Positions 1 through 9,396 of a DNA stretch of 64,000 bases are shown in pieces (position 1 is the first letter of the stretch; each line of letters begins with the position of its first letter). The notes under the pieces are model-generated. The model did not search any database and was not told where the DNA came from. It worked only from the letters and a program-made list of their open reading frames with translations. The DNA comes from Bacteroidota bacterium (GTDB taxonomy: Bacteria; Bacteroidota; Bacteroidia; Chitinophagales; Chitinophagaceae), in the NCBI GenBank assembly GCA_963169635.1, contig CAUJDL010000041.1, positions 1-64,000 on the forward strand, given 5' to 3'. The translations under genes were made by a program, and so were the position numbers.

Positions 1-1
1 A

Positions 2-991
2 TACTTATCACTTTACGATGAAAGAAGCTACGAATTTTCTAACTCTATTAAACACATAAATAAAGTAGATATAGATAAACAAATAGATTTTGTAGAAAAT
101 CAACACCAAATACAGTTATTAGAAAATGAAAATATTGCAAATCACAAATACATTAAAGCTACAGTAACAATTGCTATATTAGTTTTTATTTTGTTTTTAA
201 CAATACTACTTTTTTGGTTTAGATCTAAAAAGGCATTAAGAAAAATTAAACAACTTTATGCAACCATTCAAGCCCAAAACTCAATATTAGAAAAAGCCTT
301 AGAAGAGTCTGAAGAAAAAACCAGAGAAAAAGAAAAAATTGTACATATTGTAGCACATGATTTAAGAACACCTGTAGCATCTATATCTTCTTTAACAGAT
401 ATGATAATTGAAGAAAAAGATGAAAAAAGTAAAAACGAATTATTATATGTAATTAAAGAAGCTTGTAATAATGCTATTTCATTAATTAGCGATATTTTAA
501 AATCTTCTGCTACATCATCAGATGCATTAACAAAATGCGATGTTCCTATTAATGAATGTTTATTAAGTTGTGCTTCATTCTTACATGCTACAGCAGCAGA
601 AAAAAATCAACTACTAAAAACAGAATTATTAATAAACGATGTTGTTGTAAACTTAGATAAAGATAAAATGAAAAGGGTTTTTTATAACCTTGTTGTTAAT
701 GCTATAAAATTCAGCTACCCAAATAGTGTTATTAAAATTAAGGCTCAAATAAAAAATCAATCCCTAATAATTTCTATTCAAGATGCTGGTATTGGTATTC
801 CTGCAAACTTGCATCAAGATATTTTTAAAGCTAATAGTAAAGCAAAAAGAGAAGGTACTAATGGTGAGCCATCTTATGGCTTAGGACTTTCTATTTGCAA
901 ACAAATTGTAGAAGCACATCAAGGAAAAATTTGGGTAGAAAGTGAAGAAAATAAAGGCAGTACTTTTTATATGGAATTACCCATACAATAA
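2..991 (+). CDS. Sensor histidine kinase, 5'-truncated by window edge (TM segment + HisKA + HATPase)
   Basis: Frame is open from nt 2 (YLSLYDERSYEFSNS...) through the listed ORF; H-box 'IVAHDLRTPVASI', N box 'VFYNLVVNAIKFS', G boxes 'DAGIGIP' and 'GLGLSICKQIV'. The listed start at 191 is a TTG inside the TM segment. Confidence 0.9.
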   Translation, partial: YLSLYDERSYEFSNSIKHINKVDIDKQIDFVENQHQIQLLENENIANHKYIKATVTIAILVFILFLTILLFWFRSKKALRKIKQLYATIQAQNSILEKALEESEEKTREKEKIVHIVAHDLRTPVASISSLTDMIIEEKDEKSKNELLYVIKEACNNAISLISDILKSSATSSDALTKCDVPINECLLSCASFLHATAAEKNQLLKTELLINDVVVNLDKDKMKRVFYNLVVNAIKFSYPNSVIKIKAQIKNQSLIISIQDAGIGIPANLHQDIFKANSKAKREGTNGEPSYGLGLSICKQIVEAHQGKIWVESEENKGSTFYMELPIQ

Positions 992-992
992 T

Positions 993-2087
993 TTAATTTG
1001 TTTTTACCTGCAAAGCATCTCTTAAACCATTTCCTAATATATTAAAAGCAAGTACCAATAACATAATTGCCAACCCTGGAATTAATGCTAACATTGGATT
1101 ATTGGTAATAATAAAATTATAATTTTCTTTTATCATTAAACCCCAACTTGGTTGAGGTGGTTGTACACCAACACCTAAAAAGCTTAAACCTGCTTCTATA
1201 ATGATAGCTCCTGCAAAATTAGCTGCTGCTAATACAATAATAGGACCTATAATATTCGGCAAAATATGTTTTATAATAATTCTACTATTACTAAAACCTA
1301 AAACTTTTGCTGCTTCTATAAATTCTAATTCTTTTGCAGCCATTACTTGTCCACGTACTAATCTTGCTACATTTACCCACATGGTTAAACCTACTGCAAT
1401 AAAAACCTGCCAAAATCCTTTACCTAAAACTAAGGTTATAGCAAATACTAATAATAAAGAAGGAATACTCCAAACTACATTAATTAACCACATTATAATA
1501 TCATCAACTTTACCTCTAAAATATCCTGCTATTGCACCTAAAAAAACACCAATAGTTAATGATATAATTACAGCAATTAAGCCTACACTTAAACTAACTC
1601 TTATACCAATTATTAATCTGCTTAAAATATCTCTTCCAAATTTATCTGTACCTAAATAAAATGTTTGTTGTACAATAAATTGTTGTTTAAACTTTTCTTG
1701 TGTAATTGTGTTGGGCAATATTTTTGTTTGTGTTTCTGTAACTCCTTCATCTAAATATTTTGTATAAACTAAACTATCTTTTTTAAAATAATATGCTGTA
1801 ATTGGTGTGTAAGAAAATTGCTCAGTTTTACCACTCATTAAAATTTTAAAAAAACTTTCTTGTTGTAGTGTAGCTCTTGACTCTTTTAATAAAAGAATTG
1901 TAAACCCTGGTTTTTTACTACCAATTTCAGGAATCATTCTATTTGCATTAGGACTATTATCTGGTGCAATAAAATATCCAAAAACGCCTATCATCAAAGC
2001 AAATACAATAAACAATAATGCAATTACAGCAGCTTTATTTTTAAAGAAGCGTTGCTTAAATTGATTATTTAATATACCATTAGCCAT
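993..2087 (-). CDS. ABC transporter permease, DppC/OppC type
   Basis: 'LGTDKFGRDILSRLIIGIRVSLSVGLIAV' and EAA loop 'EAAKVLGFSNSRIIIKHILPNI'. Confidence 0.9.
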   Translation of the reverse strand: MANGILNNQFKQRFFKNKAAVIALLFIVFALMIGVFGYFIAPDNSPNANRMIPEIGSKKPGFTILLLKESRATLQQESFFKILMSGKTEQFSYTPITAYYFKKDSLVYTKYLDEGVTETQTKILPNTITQEKFKQQFIVQQTFYLGTDKFGRDILSRLIIGIRVSLSVGLIAVIISLTIGVFLGAIAGYFRGKVDDIIMWLINVVWSIPSLLLVFAITLVLGKGFWQVFIAVGLTMWVNVARLVRGQVMAAKELEFIEAAKVLGFSNSRIIIKHILPNIIGPIIVLAAANFAGAIIIEAGLSFLGVGVQPPQPSWGLMIKENYNFIITNNPMLALIPGLAIMLLVLAFNILGNGLRDALQVKTN

Positions 2088-2114
2088 GCTAAATGTTATA
2101 ATAATATTTTTAAT

Positions 2115-3275
2115 TTATTTTACATTTCTTCCTTTCCAGTGATAGCTACCAAATTTTCCTAACCAACCACTTACTACAATATAAGTAATATGTAAAGGTT
2201 GTAAAAAAGGAAACCACCAAACAAATGGTTGTTCAAAAAATTTGGCTACAGGCAATGCAAATGCAAGTTCTGATAATGTTTTCAGCATTATAAATACAAC
2301 CCAAAATATTAAACAATAACTATTAAAAAAACTTAACCAAGGAAGTATAAATAATGATGCATTAAAAAAGTACAATAAAATTAATACTATAAAAATACTG
2401 GTATCTTTTGTTTTAAATTGTTCTGCTTTACTTGCCCATCTTATACGCTGATTATAAAAAGCATTCCACGAAGGCATAGGATATGTAGCTACAATAGCAT
2501 CTTTAGAAAATAAAAAAGATACTTTATCGGAGTGTTGTTTTTTTATTTTATTCATTAACAACATATCATCGCCACTGGCAATTGAGTCTATATCTTTAAA
2601 GCCATTTACACTTTTAAAAATATCTTTTCTATAAGCAAGGTTTGCACCATTACACATATTATGAAATCCTGCATTTACAGATGCTGCTGTTATACCTTGC
2701 ATACTCATAAAATCTATATACTGAAAAGTTTGTAACAGTGTGCCATTATTAGTAAATGCTACAGGTGCTGCAATAAATACTGTATTGTTTTGCTGTATCC
2801 ATGCATCATAAGTAATTAACCATTTTTGTGGTGTTATACAATCTGCATCTGTAGTAATAATCCAATCTCCTTTTGCATAATCAATAGCATTTTCTATTGC
2901 TTTCTTTTTATAAGAGTTTAAAACTTTACCCTCTAAAGTATCTTGTAACTTTATAAGTTGCACATTATTATATTGCTGTTGTATTTCTTCTACTACAGCA
3001 GATGTATTGTCTGTACTATGATCATCAATTACAATAATCTCGAATAATGTTGTTGGATAATTTTGTTGTAAAATAGATAATAAACAATTTTTTATAACAG
3101 TAGCTTCGTTACGAGCAGGTATAATAATGCTAAAAGATGTTGTAGGCTTTATGGTATCTATTGCTACAAAGGGTTTTAATTGCAAAAACCACTTTCTATA
3201 CAATAGTAATATAATAGTATAACCTATATATAATATTGCTATAAAAATCAATAATAGTATTAACCACATTGTCAC
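2115..3275 (-). CDS. Glycosyltransferase family 2, membrane-associated
   Basis: 'FSIIIPARNEATVIKNCLLSILQQNYP', 'DDHSTDNT', 'DWIITTDADC', 'QRIRWASK'; C-terminal TM helices. Confidence 0.88.
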   Translation of the reverse strand: MTMWLILLLIFIAILYIGYTIILLLYRKWFLQLKPFVAIDTIKPTTSFSIIIPARNEATVIKNCLLSILQQNYPTTLFEIIVIDDHSTDNTSAVVEEIQQQYNNVQLIKLQDTLEGKVLNSYKKKAIENAIDYAKGDWIITTDADCITPQKWLITYDAWIQQNNTVFIAAPVAFTNNGTLLQTFQYIDFMSMQGITAASVNAGFHNMCNGANLAYRKDIFKSVNGFKDIDSIASGDDMLLMNKIKKQHSDKVSFLFSKDAIVATYPMPSWNAFYNQRIRWASKAEQFKTKDTSIFIVLILLYFFNASLFILPWLSFFNSYCLIFWVVFIMLKTLSELAFALPVAKFFEQPFVWWFPFLQPLHITYIVVSGWLGKFGSYHWKGRNVK

Positions 3276-3390
3276 AAAGAAACAATTTGTTGCAATATAA
3301 GCATAGCTTTTTTCTTATCACAATTGTTTTAGATTTGAAGATTAATTAAACATACAGGTTTTATAAAACTTTCTGTAATCTTGTTTGTAA

Positions 3391-5172
3391 ATGAAGCTTA
3401 GGTTGTTGAAATATTATTGTTGTTTTTTTATTATTTGCTTTTTAGTAAAAAATACATTTGCTCAAAGTGTAGATTTATACATTTATTCAACCGATAATAA
3501 AGCTGCTATTTTAAAAGAAACTTTTTCTTTTAAACAACAATTTGCCGATAGTATTTCTTGCAAAAAATATATTATACAACTACCTTCTATATTACATGCT
3601 AAAGGTTATATCAGTGCATCTATTGATAGCTTGGAGAAAGAAAAAAATATTTATACAGCATATCTTTTTGTTGGTGAAAAATATGTATGGAAAAATTTAT
3701 TTATTAAAGAACAAGACAAGCCTTTATTAAATGTTGTAGGTATTCAATCTACTATTTTTTTACAAAAACCTTTTAACCCTAATACTGTAATTCAAGTTCA
3801 AGAAAAGCTGTTAGATTATTTTGAAAAAAATGGTTATCCTTTTGCTGTTGTTGGTTTTGATAGTTTACAAATAGATAATAATGAAGTAAGTGCACAGCTT
3901 ATCATCAATAAAGGTATTTTATATAAAATGGATAGCTTACAAATTATTGGTAATGCTAAACTCAATAAAAAATTTTTATACCATTATTTATCTATGCCAA
4001 TAGGTAGTGTGTATAATATTGAAAAACTTAATGCTGTAGAAAAAAAATTAGCAGCACTACCTTTTATTACACAAACAAATCCTTTACAATTAACCATGTT
4101 GGGTAGTAGTTTTTTTACACAATTATTTATAGATAATAAAAAAAGTAATCAGGTAGATGCTTTAATAGGTTTAATGCCAGAAAATCAACAAAATGGTGGG
4201 GCATTATTATTAACTGTAGATGCTAAAATAAAATTACAAAATGCTTTTGCTGCTGGAGAAAATATTGAATTATTGTGGCAACAAATTCAGCCTAAATCTC
4301 CCAGATTAAATTTACAGTTTCAGTATCCATATATTTTAAATAGCAATTTTGGATTTACTTTTTTGTTCGATTTGTATAAAAAAGATACAGCCTATCTTAC
4401 TATTCAATCTGCTGTTGGTGCTGAGTATGCACCAAACAATCATCAATATTTTAAGGTTTTGCTACAATCTAACAGAACTAATTTATTAGATGTAGATACA
4501 AGTACCATAAAATTTACTAAACAATTGCCTGATATTATTGATGTATCTATTAATAGTATTGTTGTTGCTTGGGGATTTAATAATACCAATTATACTTTTA
4601 ATCCTCGTACTGGCAACGAAATAGTTTTTACAACTGCTGTTGGTAATAGAAAAATAAGAAAGAACAATACTATTACTCAGTTAAAAGATATCAATTTTAA
4701 TTACAATAATTTATATAATAATATTTCATTAAATAGTTATCAACTAAAACTACAATTAAATGCTGCACATTATTTTGGTTTAGGAAAACATAGCACTTTA
4801 AAAACAGCCATACAAAGTGGATTAATTAATAGTCCAACAATTTTTAAAAATGAAATGTTTAGAATTGGAGGCTCAAAAATTTTAAGAGGGTTTGATGAAG
4901 AAAATATTTTTACAGATAAATATATTGTTGGCACTGCAGAGTATAGATATTTACATGGTAAAAATGCTTATTTCTGTGGTTTTACAGATTGGGGTTATAC
5001 TTATAATTCTCTTACAAAAAATAATTATACTTATTTAGGTTTAGGTGCAGGTATTTCTTTTGAAACTAAACAAGGAATTTTTAATATTATGTTGGCTACT
5101 GGTAAAAGAAACGATTTATCTTTTAATTTAAAACAAAGTAAAATACATATAGGCTTTGTTAGCATATTTTAA
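3391..5172 (+). CDS. BamA/TamA-like outer membrane protein (POTRA + beta-barrel)
   Basis: Signal peptide, POTRA-like N-terminus, barrel C-terminus with 'FRIGGSKILRGFDEENIF'. Confidence 0.8.
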   Translation: MKLRLLKYYCCFFIICFLVKNTFAQSVDLYIYSTDNKAAILKETFSFKQQFADSISCKKYIIQLPSILHAKGYISASIDSLEKEKNIYTAYLFVGEKYVWKNLFIKEQDKPLLNVVGIQSTIFLQKPFNPNTVIQVQEKLLDYFEKNGYPFAVVGFDSLQIDNNEVSAQLIINKGILYKMDSLQIIGNAKLNKKFLYHYLSMPIGSVYNIEKLNAVEKKLAALPFITQTNPLQLTMLGSSFFTQLFIDNKKSNQVDALIGLMPENQQNGGALLLTVDAKIKLQNAFAAGENIELLWQQIQPKSPRLNLQFQYPYILNSNFGFTFLFDLYKKDTAYLTIQSAVGAEYAPNNHQYFKVLLQSNRTNLLDVDTSTIKFTKQLPDIIDVSINSIVVAWGFNNTNYTFNPRTGNEIVFTTAVGNRKIRKNNTITQLKDINFNYNNLYNNISLNSYQLKLQLNAAHYFGLGKHSTLKTAIQSGLINSPTIFKNEMFRIGGSKILRGFDEENIFTDKYIVGTAEYRYLHGKNAYFCGFTDWGYTYNSLTKNNYTYLGLGAGISFETKQGIFNIMLATGKRNDLSFNLKQSKIHIGFVSIF

Positions 5173-5224
5173 AATCTTTCGTTGTAAAAAGCTTAGTTTT
5201 ACACCTTTAAAATGTTATATTAAT

Positions 5225-5674
5225 ATGAGTTTAGAAACACAAATAATGGCAGAAATGAAAGATGCCATGAAGTCTAAAGACGAAGCAGCATTACGTGGTT
5301 TACGTGCTATTAAAGCAGAAATTATTAAAGCAAAAACAGAGCCTGGTGCTAATGGACAAATTTCTGAAGAAGGAGAATTAAAGCTATTACAAAAATTAGT
5401 AAAACAAAGAAAAGATAGTTTAGAAATATATACACAACAAAATCGTAGCGACCTTGCACAAAAAGAACAAGAAGAAATTAATATCATTGAAAAGTTTTTA
5501 CCCAAACAATTAAGTGAAGCAGAACTTGAAGATGCTCTAAAAGCAATTATTGCTACTACAGGTGCAAGCACTGCTGCAGATATGGGAAAAGTAATGGGTA
5601 TTGCAACCAAACAATTAGCAGGTAAAGCAGATGGTAAAACAATAAGTGCAACAGTAAAAAAACTATTAGGCTAA
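5225..5674 (+). CDS. GatB/YqeY domain-containing protein
   Basis: 'MSLETQIMAEMKDAMKSKDEAALRGLRAIKAEIIKAK'; ATG at 5225 preferred over upstream in-frame start 5156. Confidence 0.92.
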   Translation: MSLETQIMAEMKDAMKSKDEAALRGLRAIKAEIIKAKTEPGANGQISEEGELKLLQKLVKQRKDSLEIYTQQNRSDLAQKEQEEINIIEKFLPKQLSEAELEDALKAIIATTGASTAADMGKVMGIATKQLAGKADGKTISATVKKLLG

Positions 5675-5701
5675 TAGCTAAATAGTTTTACTTAATAACT
5701 T

Positions 5702-6244
5702 ATGCTCATAGATTCTATTTTTATTGTATTGCTGGTAATGGCATTTATTAAAGGTTATACTCGTGGCTTTATTTTAGCAGTATTTTCTACATTGGCAATA
5801 TTAATTGGACTTGTTGCTGCAGTAAAATTAAGTGCAGTAACTGCTAATTATTTACATAATAAAGCAAACTTATCTATGCAATGGTTGCCATTACTTTCAT
5901 TTGCATTGGTAATGTTTGTAACAATTCTTTTAGTAAGGTTAGTAGCAAAAATTATAGAAAAAACTATTGACCTTGCTTTACTGGGTTGGGCAAATAAATT
6001 AGCTGGTATAGCTTTATACATTTTATTATATGCTACTGTATTTAGTGTAATATTATTTTATGCTGTAGAAATGAAGATAATTGAAGCCTCTACCATTCAA
6101 GCATCTAAAGCATATCATTATATACAACCCTTAGGGCCTAAAGCTGTTAATAGTATTGGTTTTATTATACCTACGTTTAAAAATCTTTTTTTACAATTAG
6201 AAAATTTTTTTACTTCAATTGCTGAACATGCAAATAAAGTGTAA
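5702..6244 (+). CDS. CvpA family membrane protein
   Basis: 'DSIFIVLLVMAFIKGYTRGFILAVFS', four TM segments. Confidence 0.85.
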   Translation: MLIDSIFIVLLVMAFIKGYTRGFILAVFSTLAILIGLVAAVKLSAVTANYLHNKANLSMQWLPLLSFALVMFVTILLVRLVAKIIEKTIDLALLGWANKLAGIALYILLYATVFSVILFYAVEMKIIEASTIQASKAYHYIQPLGPKAVNSIGFIIPTFKNLFLQLENFFTSIAEHANKV

Positions 6245-6271
6245 GCAATTTTTATAGTAATATTTTTTTGT

Positions 6272-6361
6272 AATAGCTAATAAAAAAATATTTTTTCTTT
6301 CATAAAATATTTTTGTTGTTATGTTTTATAACAACCATCTTTTAAAAATTTATTAGCTATT
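6272..6361. repeat. 13-bp inverted repeat AATAGCTAATAAA / TTTATTAGCTATT enclosing a GTTGTTAT/ATAACAAC hairpin
   Basis: Arms 6272-6284 and 6349-6361; inner arms 6315-6322 and 6328-6335. Confidence 0.65.
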
Positions 6362-6387
6362 TTTTTATGAGAAAATACTAAAAATAA

Positions 6388-6411
6388 AAAGTGCCGCACA
6401 AGCGACACTTT
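6388..6411. terminator. Hairpin AAAGTGCCGC-acaa-GCGACACTTT
   Basis: 10-bp arms with one mismatch, flanked by A/T tracts. Confidence 0.5.
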
Positions 6412-6847
6412 ATATATGGATGGGTTAGTAAGTACTGGGAAATAAATTTCCCACCACAATAATAAAAATACTTTTCACTGTAACAAAAAATATTTTCTAG
6501 AATTTTATTAACATTTTTAAATTAATTGTGAATAGACAAAGAAATATTTAGTTACATCATTCCATTTAAAAATGAATTTTTCTTTTATACCATCTTTAAA
6601 TTAAAAATATAAATCTTGTGTAAGTATGATGTACAAAGCATTTTATTGAATTTTATTTTTTAGTTGTTTAATAACTCAACATAAAAACTTACTACTTATT
6701 TATTTTAAAACTAACTCACAATACCATCTTCTTCTTTTTAAAAAATTTTTTTAATCAACTACTTTAAATAACAGTTACTAACCATAAAATGATTGTTGCT
6801 GTTTTTATTTTTACAAATTTTTCAACTTGTATTGTACACATAAAAAA

Positions 6848-6873
6848 AGTCTGATGTATAAAAACACCAGACT
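6848..6873 (-). terminator. Hairpin terminator downstream of M20 dipeptidase
   Basis: Arms AGTCTGATGT/ACACCAGACT (one mismatch); on the minus strand followed by TTTTTTT. Confidence 0.65.
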
Positions 6874-6899
6874 CCTTTTAAAAAATAATACTAAAAAAA

Positions 6900-8267
6900 T
6901 TATTTCATTTCATCATAAAATTTATGAAAGTATGGAATAGTTTCAATGCCTTTATAAAAATTAAAGATGTCGTATTTTTCATTAGGGCTATGCAAATTAT
7001 CGCTATCTAAACCAAAGCCCATGAATACTGTTTTTAATCCTAATACACTTTCAAATAAAGCAGTAATAGGAATACTACCACCACCACGAACAGGAATAGG
7101 AGCTTTACCAAAAGTTGCCTCTATTGCTTTTGCAGCAGCTTTATATTCTACACTATTTACAGGTGTCATATAAGGGTCGCCACCATGATGTACACTTGCT
7201 TTTAATTGTATATAATCTGGTGCTATTTTTTGTAGATGATCTATTAATAATTTTTCTGTTTTTGCAGTTGTTTGATTAGGTACTAATCTACAACTAATTT
7301 TTGCATAAGCTTTACTTGGTAATACAGTTTTTGCTCCTTCACCTGTATAACCTCCCCAAATTCCATTTACCTCAAGAGTAGGACGAATACCTGTACGTTC
7401 ATTTGTGCTAAAACTTTTTTCGCCCCATAATGCATTTACACCTAAATCATTTTTATATTCTACTTCACTGTAAGGAGCAATAGCTAATTGTTTTCTTTCA
7501 GCATCGCTACATTCTACAACATCATCATAAAAACCAGGAATGGTTATATGATTATTTTCATCGTGCAACGAAGCTATTAGTTTAGCTAAAATAGTAATTG
7601 GATTTGCAACAGCACCACCATATACACCACTATGCAAATCTCTGTTTGGTCCTGTAACTTCTACTTCAATATAAGTTAATCCTCTAACACCAACATCAAT
7701 ACTTGGGTTTTCCATGCTAAGCATTGCAGTATCGCTAATTAAAATTACATCTGCTTTTAAAAGTTCTTTTTGGTCTTCTAAAAACTTGCCTAAGTTGATA
7801 CTGCCTACTTCTTCTTCTCCTTCAATTAAAAATTTTATGTTTACTGGTAATGTATTTGTTTTTACCATAGTTTCTAATGCTTTTACATGCATATAGAATT
7901 GTCCTTTATCATCACATGCACCTCTTGCATAAATTTTTCCATCTTTAATTACAGGATTAAAAGGGTCGTTGTGCCAAAGGTTTAATGGATCTGCAGGTTG
8001 CACATCATAATGTCCATAAACTAAAACAGTAGGCTTTGTTGCATCAATAATTTTTTCGCCATAAACAACAGGATGACCTGGTGTTGGATAAATTGTTACT
8101 TTATCTGCACCAGCTTCTAATAAACGTTGTTTTACAGACTCTGCACATTTAAGCATATCTTCTTTATGTTCGCTTCTTGCACTAACACTTGGTATGCGTA
8201 ATAAATCTAAAAGTTCATTTAAAAAACGATCTTTATTTTGTTCTTGATAATCTTTCCAAACTTGCAT
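6900..8267 (-). CDS. M20 family dipeptidase
   Basis: 'VLVYGHYDVQPADP', 'ARGACDDKGQ', 'EGEEEVGS', 'DLHSGVYGGAVANP'. Confidence 0.93.
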   Translation of the reverse strand: MQVWKDYQEQNKDRFLNELLDLLRIPSVSARSEHKEDMLKCAESVKQRLLEAGADKVTIYPTPGHPVVYGEKIIDATKPTVLVYGHYDVQPADPLNLWHNDPFNPVIKDGKIYARGACDDKGQFYMHVKALETMVKTNTLPVNIKFLIEGEEEVGSINLGKFLEDQKELLKADVILISDTAMLSMENPSIDVGVRGLTYIEVEVTGPNRDLHSGVYGGAVANPITILAKLIASLHDENNHITIPGFYDDVVECSDAERKQLAIAPYSEVEYKNDLGVNALWGEKSFSTNERTGIRPTLEVNGIWGGYTGEGAKTVLPSKAYAKISCRLVPNQTTAKTEKLLIDHLQKIAPDYIQLKASVHHGGDPYMTPVNSVEYKAAAKAIEATFGKAPIPVRGGGSIPITALFESVLGLKTVFMGFGLDSDNLHSPNEKYDIFNFYKGIETIPYFHKFYDEMK

Positions 8268-8364
8268 AGGAGTAATGTTTTATTGAGAAACGAATGTAAG
8301 CATGTTTTTTTTAAAGTATAGTAATTGCAATAATATTCTTCTCAATTTTTCACTGAAAAATATT

Positions 8365-9291
8365 TTATATTAATTTTTGCTTATTAGCAAGATATACACC
8401 AATTAATATAATACACAAAGCAGCAATATGCAACCAAGTAATATACTCTTGATAATAAAAACCCCAAGCAATTGCAATAAATGGCATACCATAAGTAACT
8501 AACGATGCAAATAATGCTCCTGTTCTTTTTACTAATACATAAAATATAACTGTAGATATTGAAGTACCCAATATGCCTAATAAACTACTAGCTCCTGTAC
8601 TTATTAAATAACTTTTTTCGGTAAGTGGTAATTTAAAATATCCTGTAAATAATAAAACAATTAATGAAGGAATAATAAGGCTGGTAAATGCTACTGTTGC
8701 TATTGATGTAGCACTAATGCCTTTAAATTTATGATGTACTAAGTTTACATTTACCCCATAAAATAAAGTAGCTACAATTACAAAACCACTATAAGCAATA
8801 TACTCAAATGGTTTTGTATAGTTGGCATACGTAAGAAAAAAGCAACCTATTAAACCAATAATTACTCCTATAATTTTTTGATTACTACTTTTAACTCCCC
8901 AAAATATAGAAGCAGATATAATAACAAATATGGGTGTTAGTGCATTTAAACTTCCTGCAAGTGAGCCATCAATTTTTGTTTCTGCAATACAAAATAAATA
9001 AGCAGGTATAAAACTACCTAACAATCCACTTAATATTACTAAGCCTCTTTGAGATGTTGGAATATTTTTTAAAGCCTTGGGTAAAAATGGAAGCATAACA
9101 ACACCTGCAGATAATAATCTTAATGCAGCAACATCAAAAGGGTGTAGTGTTGCTTGATGATTAGCATCAAACATACCCCACTTCATTAACATAAAAGAGC
9201 TACCCCAAATAATACTTAATACTAAAAAGATGCTCCACTTTAAATAGGTATTCACAAAAAAATTTGAGCAAAGGAAATATTTTATCATCAT
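8365..9291 (-). CDS. DMT superfamily (EamA) transporter
   Basis: About 10 TM helices; 'SIIWGSSFMLMKWGM' and C-terminal EamA repeat. Confidence 0.85.
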   Translation of the reverse strand: MMIKYFLCSNFFVNTYLKWSIFLVLSIIWGSSFMLMKWGMFDANHQATLHPFDVAALRLLSAGVVMLPFLPKALKNIPTSQRGLVILSGLLGSFIPAYLFCIAETKIDGSLAGSLNALTPIFVIISASIFWGVKSSNQKIIGVIIGLIGCFFLTYANYTKPFEYIAYSGFVIVATLFYGVNVNLVHHKFKGISATSIATVAFTSLIIPSLIVLLFTGYFKLPLTEKSYLISTGASSLLGILGTSISTVIFYVLVKRTGALFASLVTYGMPFIAIAWGFYYQEYITWLHIAALCIILIGVYLANKQKLI

Positions 9292-9396
9292 ACTTCAGAA
9301 AATATAATTTAGATTTGTTGTAACTGCTTTGTTAACCCTATCAGAAAAATATCAATTCATCATTTAACGAAAATTAAAAAGAAAGGAATTATTGAT

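Noticed and set aside
1201-1659. 152-aa ORF antisense to the ABC permease
   Set aside because: Overlaps a strongly supported CDS on the other strand; low-complexity composition (I/T/K rich) and no family signature.
5215-5610. 131-aa ORF antisense to the GatB/YqeY gene
   Set aside because: Shadow ORF; alanine/serine-rich mirror of coding sequence.
6436-6453. TGGGAAATAAATTTCCCA as a Noc-type binding site
   Set aside because: Superficial similarity only; the centre differs from ATTTCCCGGGAAAT and there is no evidence of Noc.
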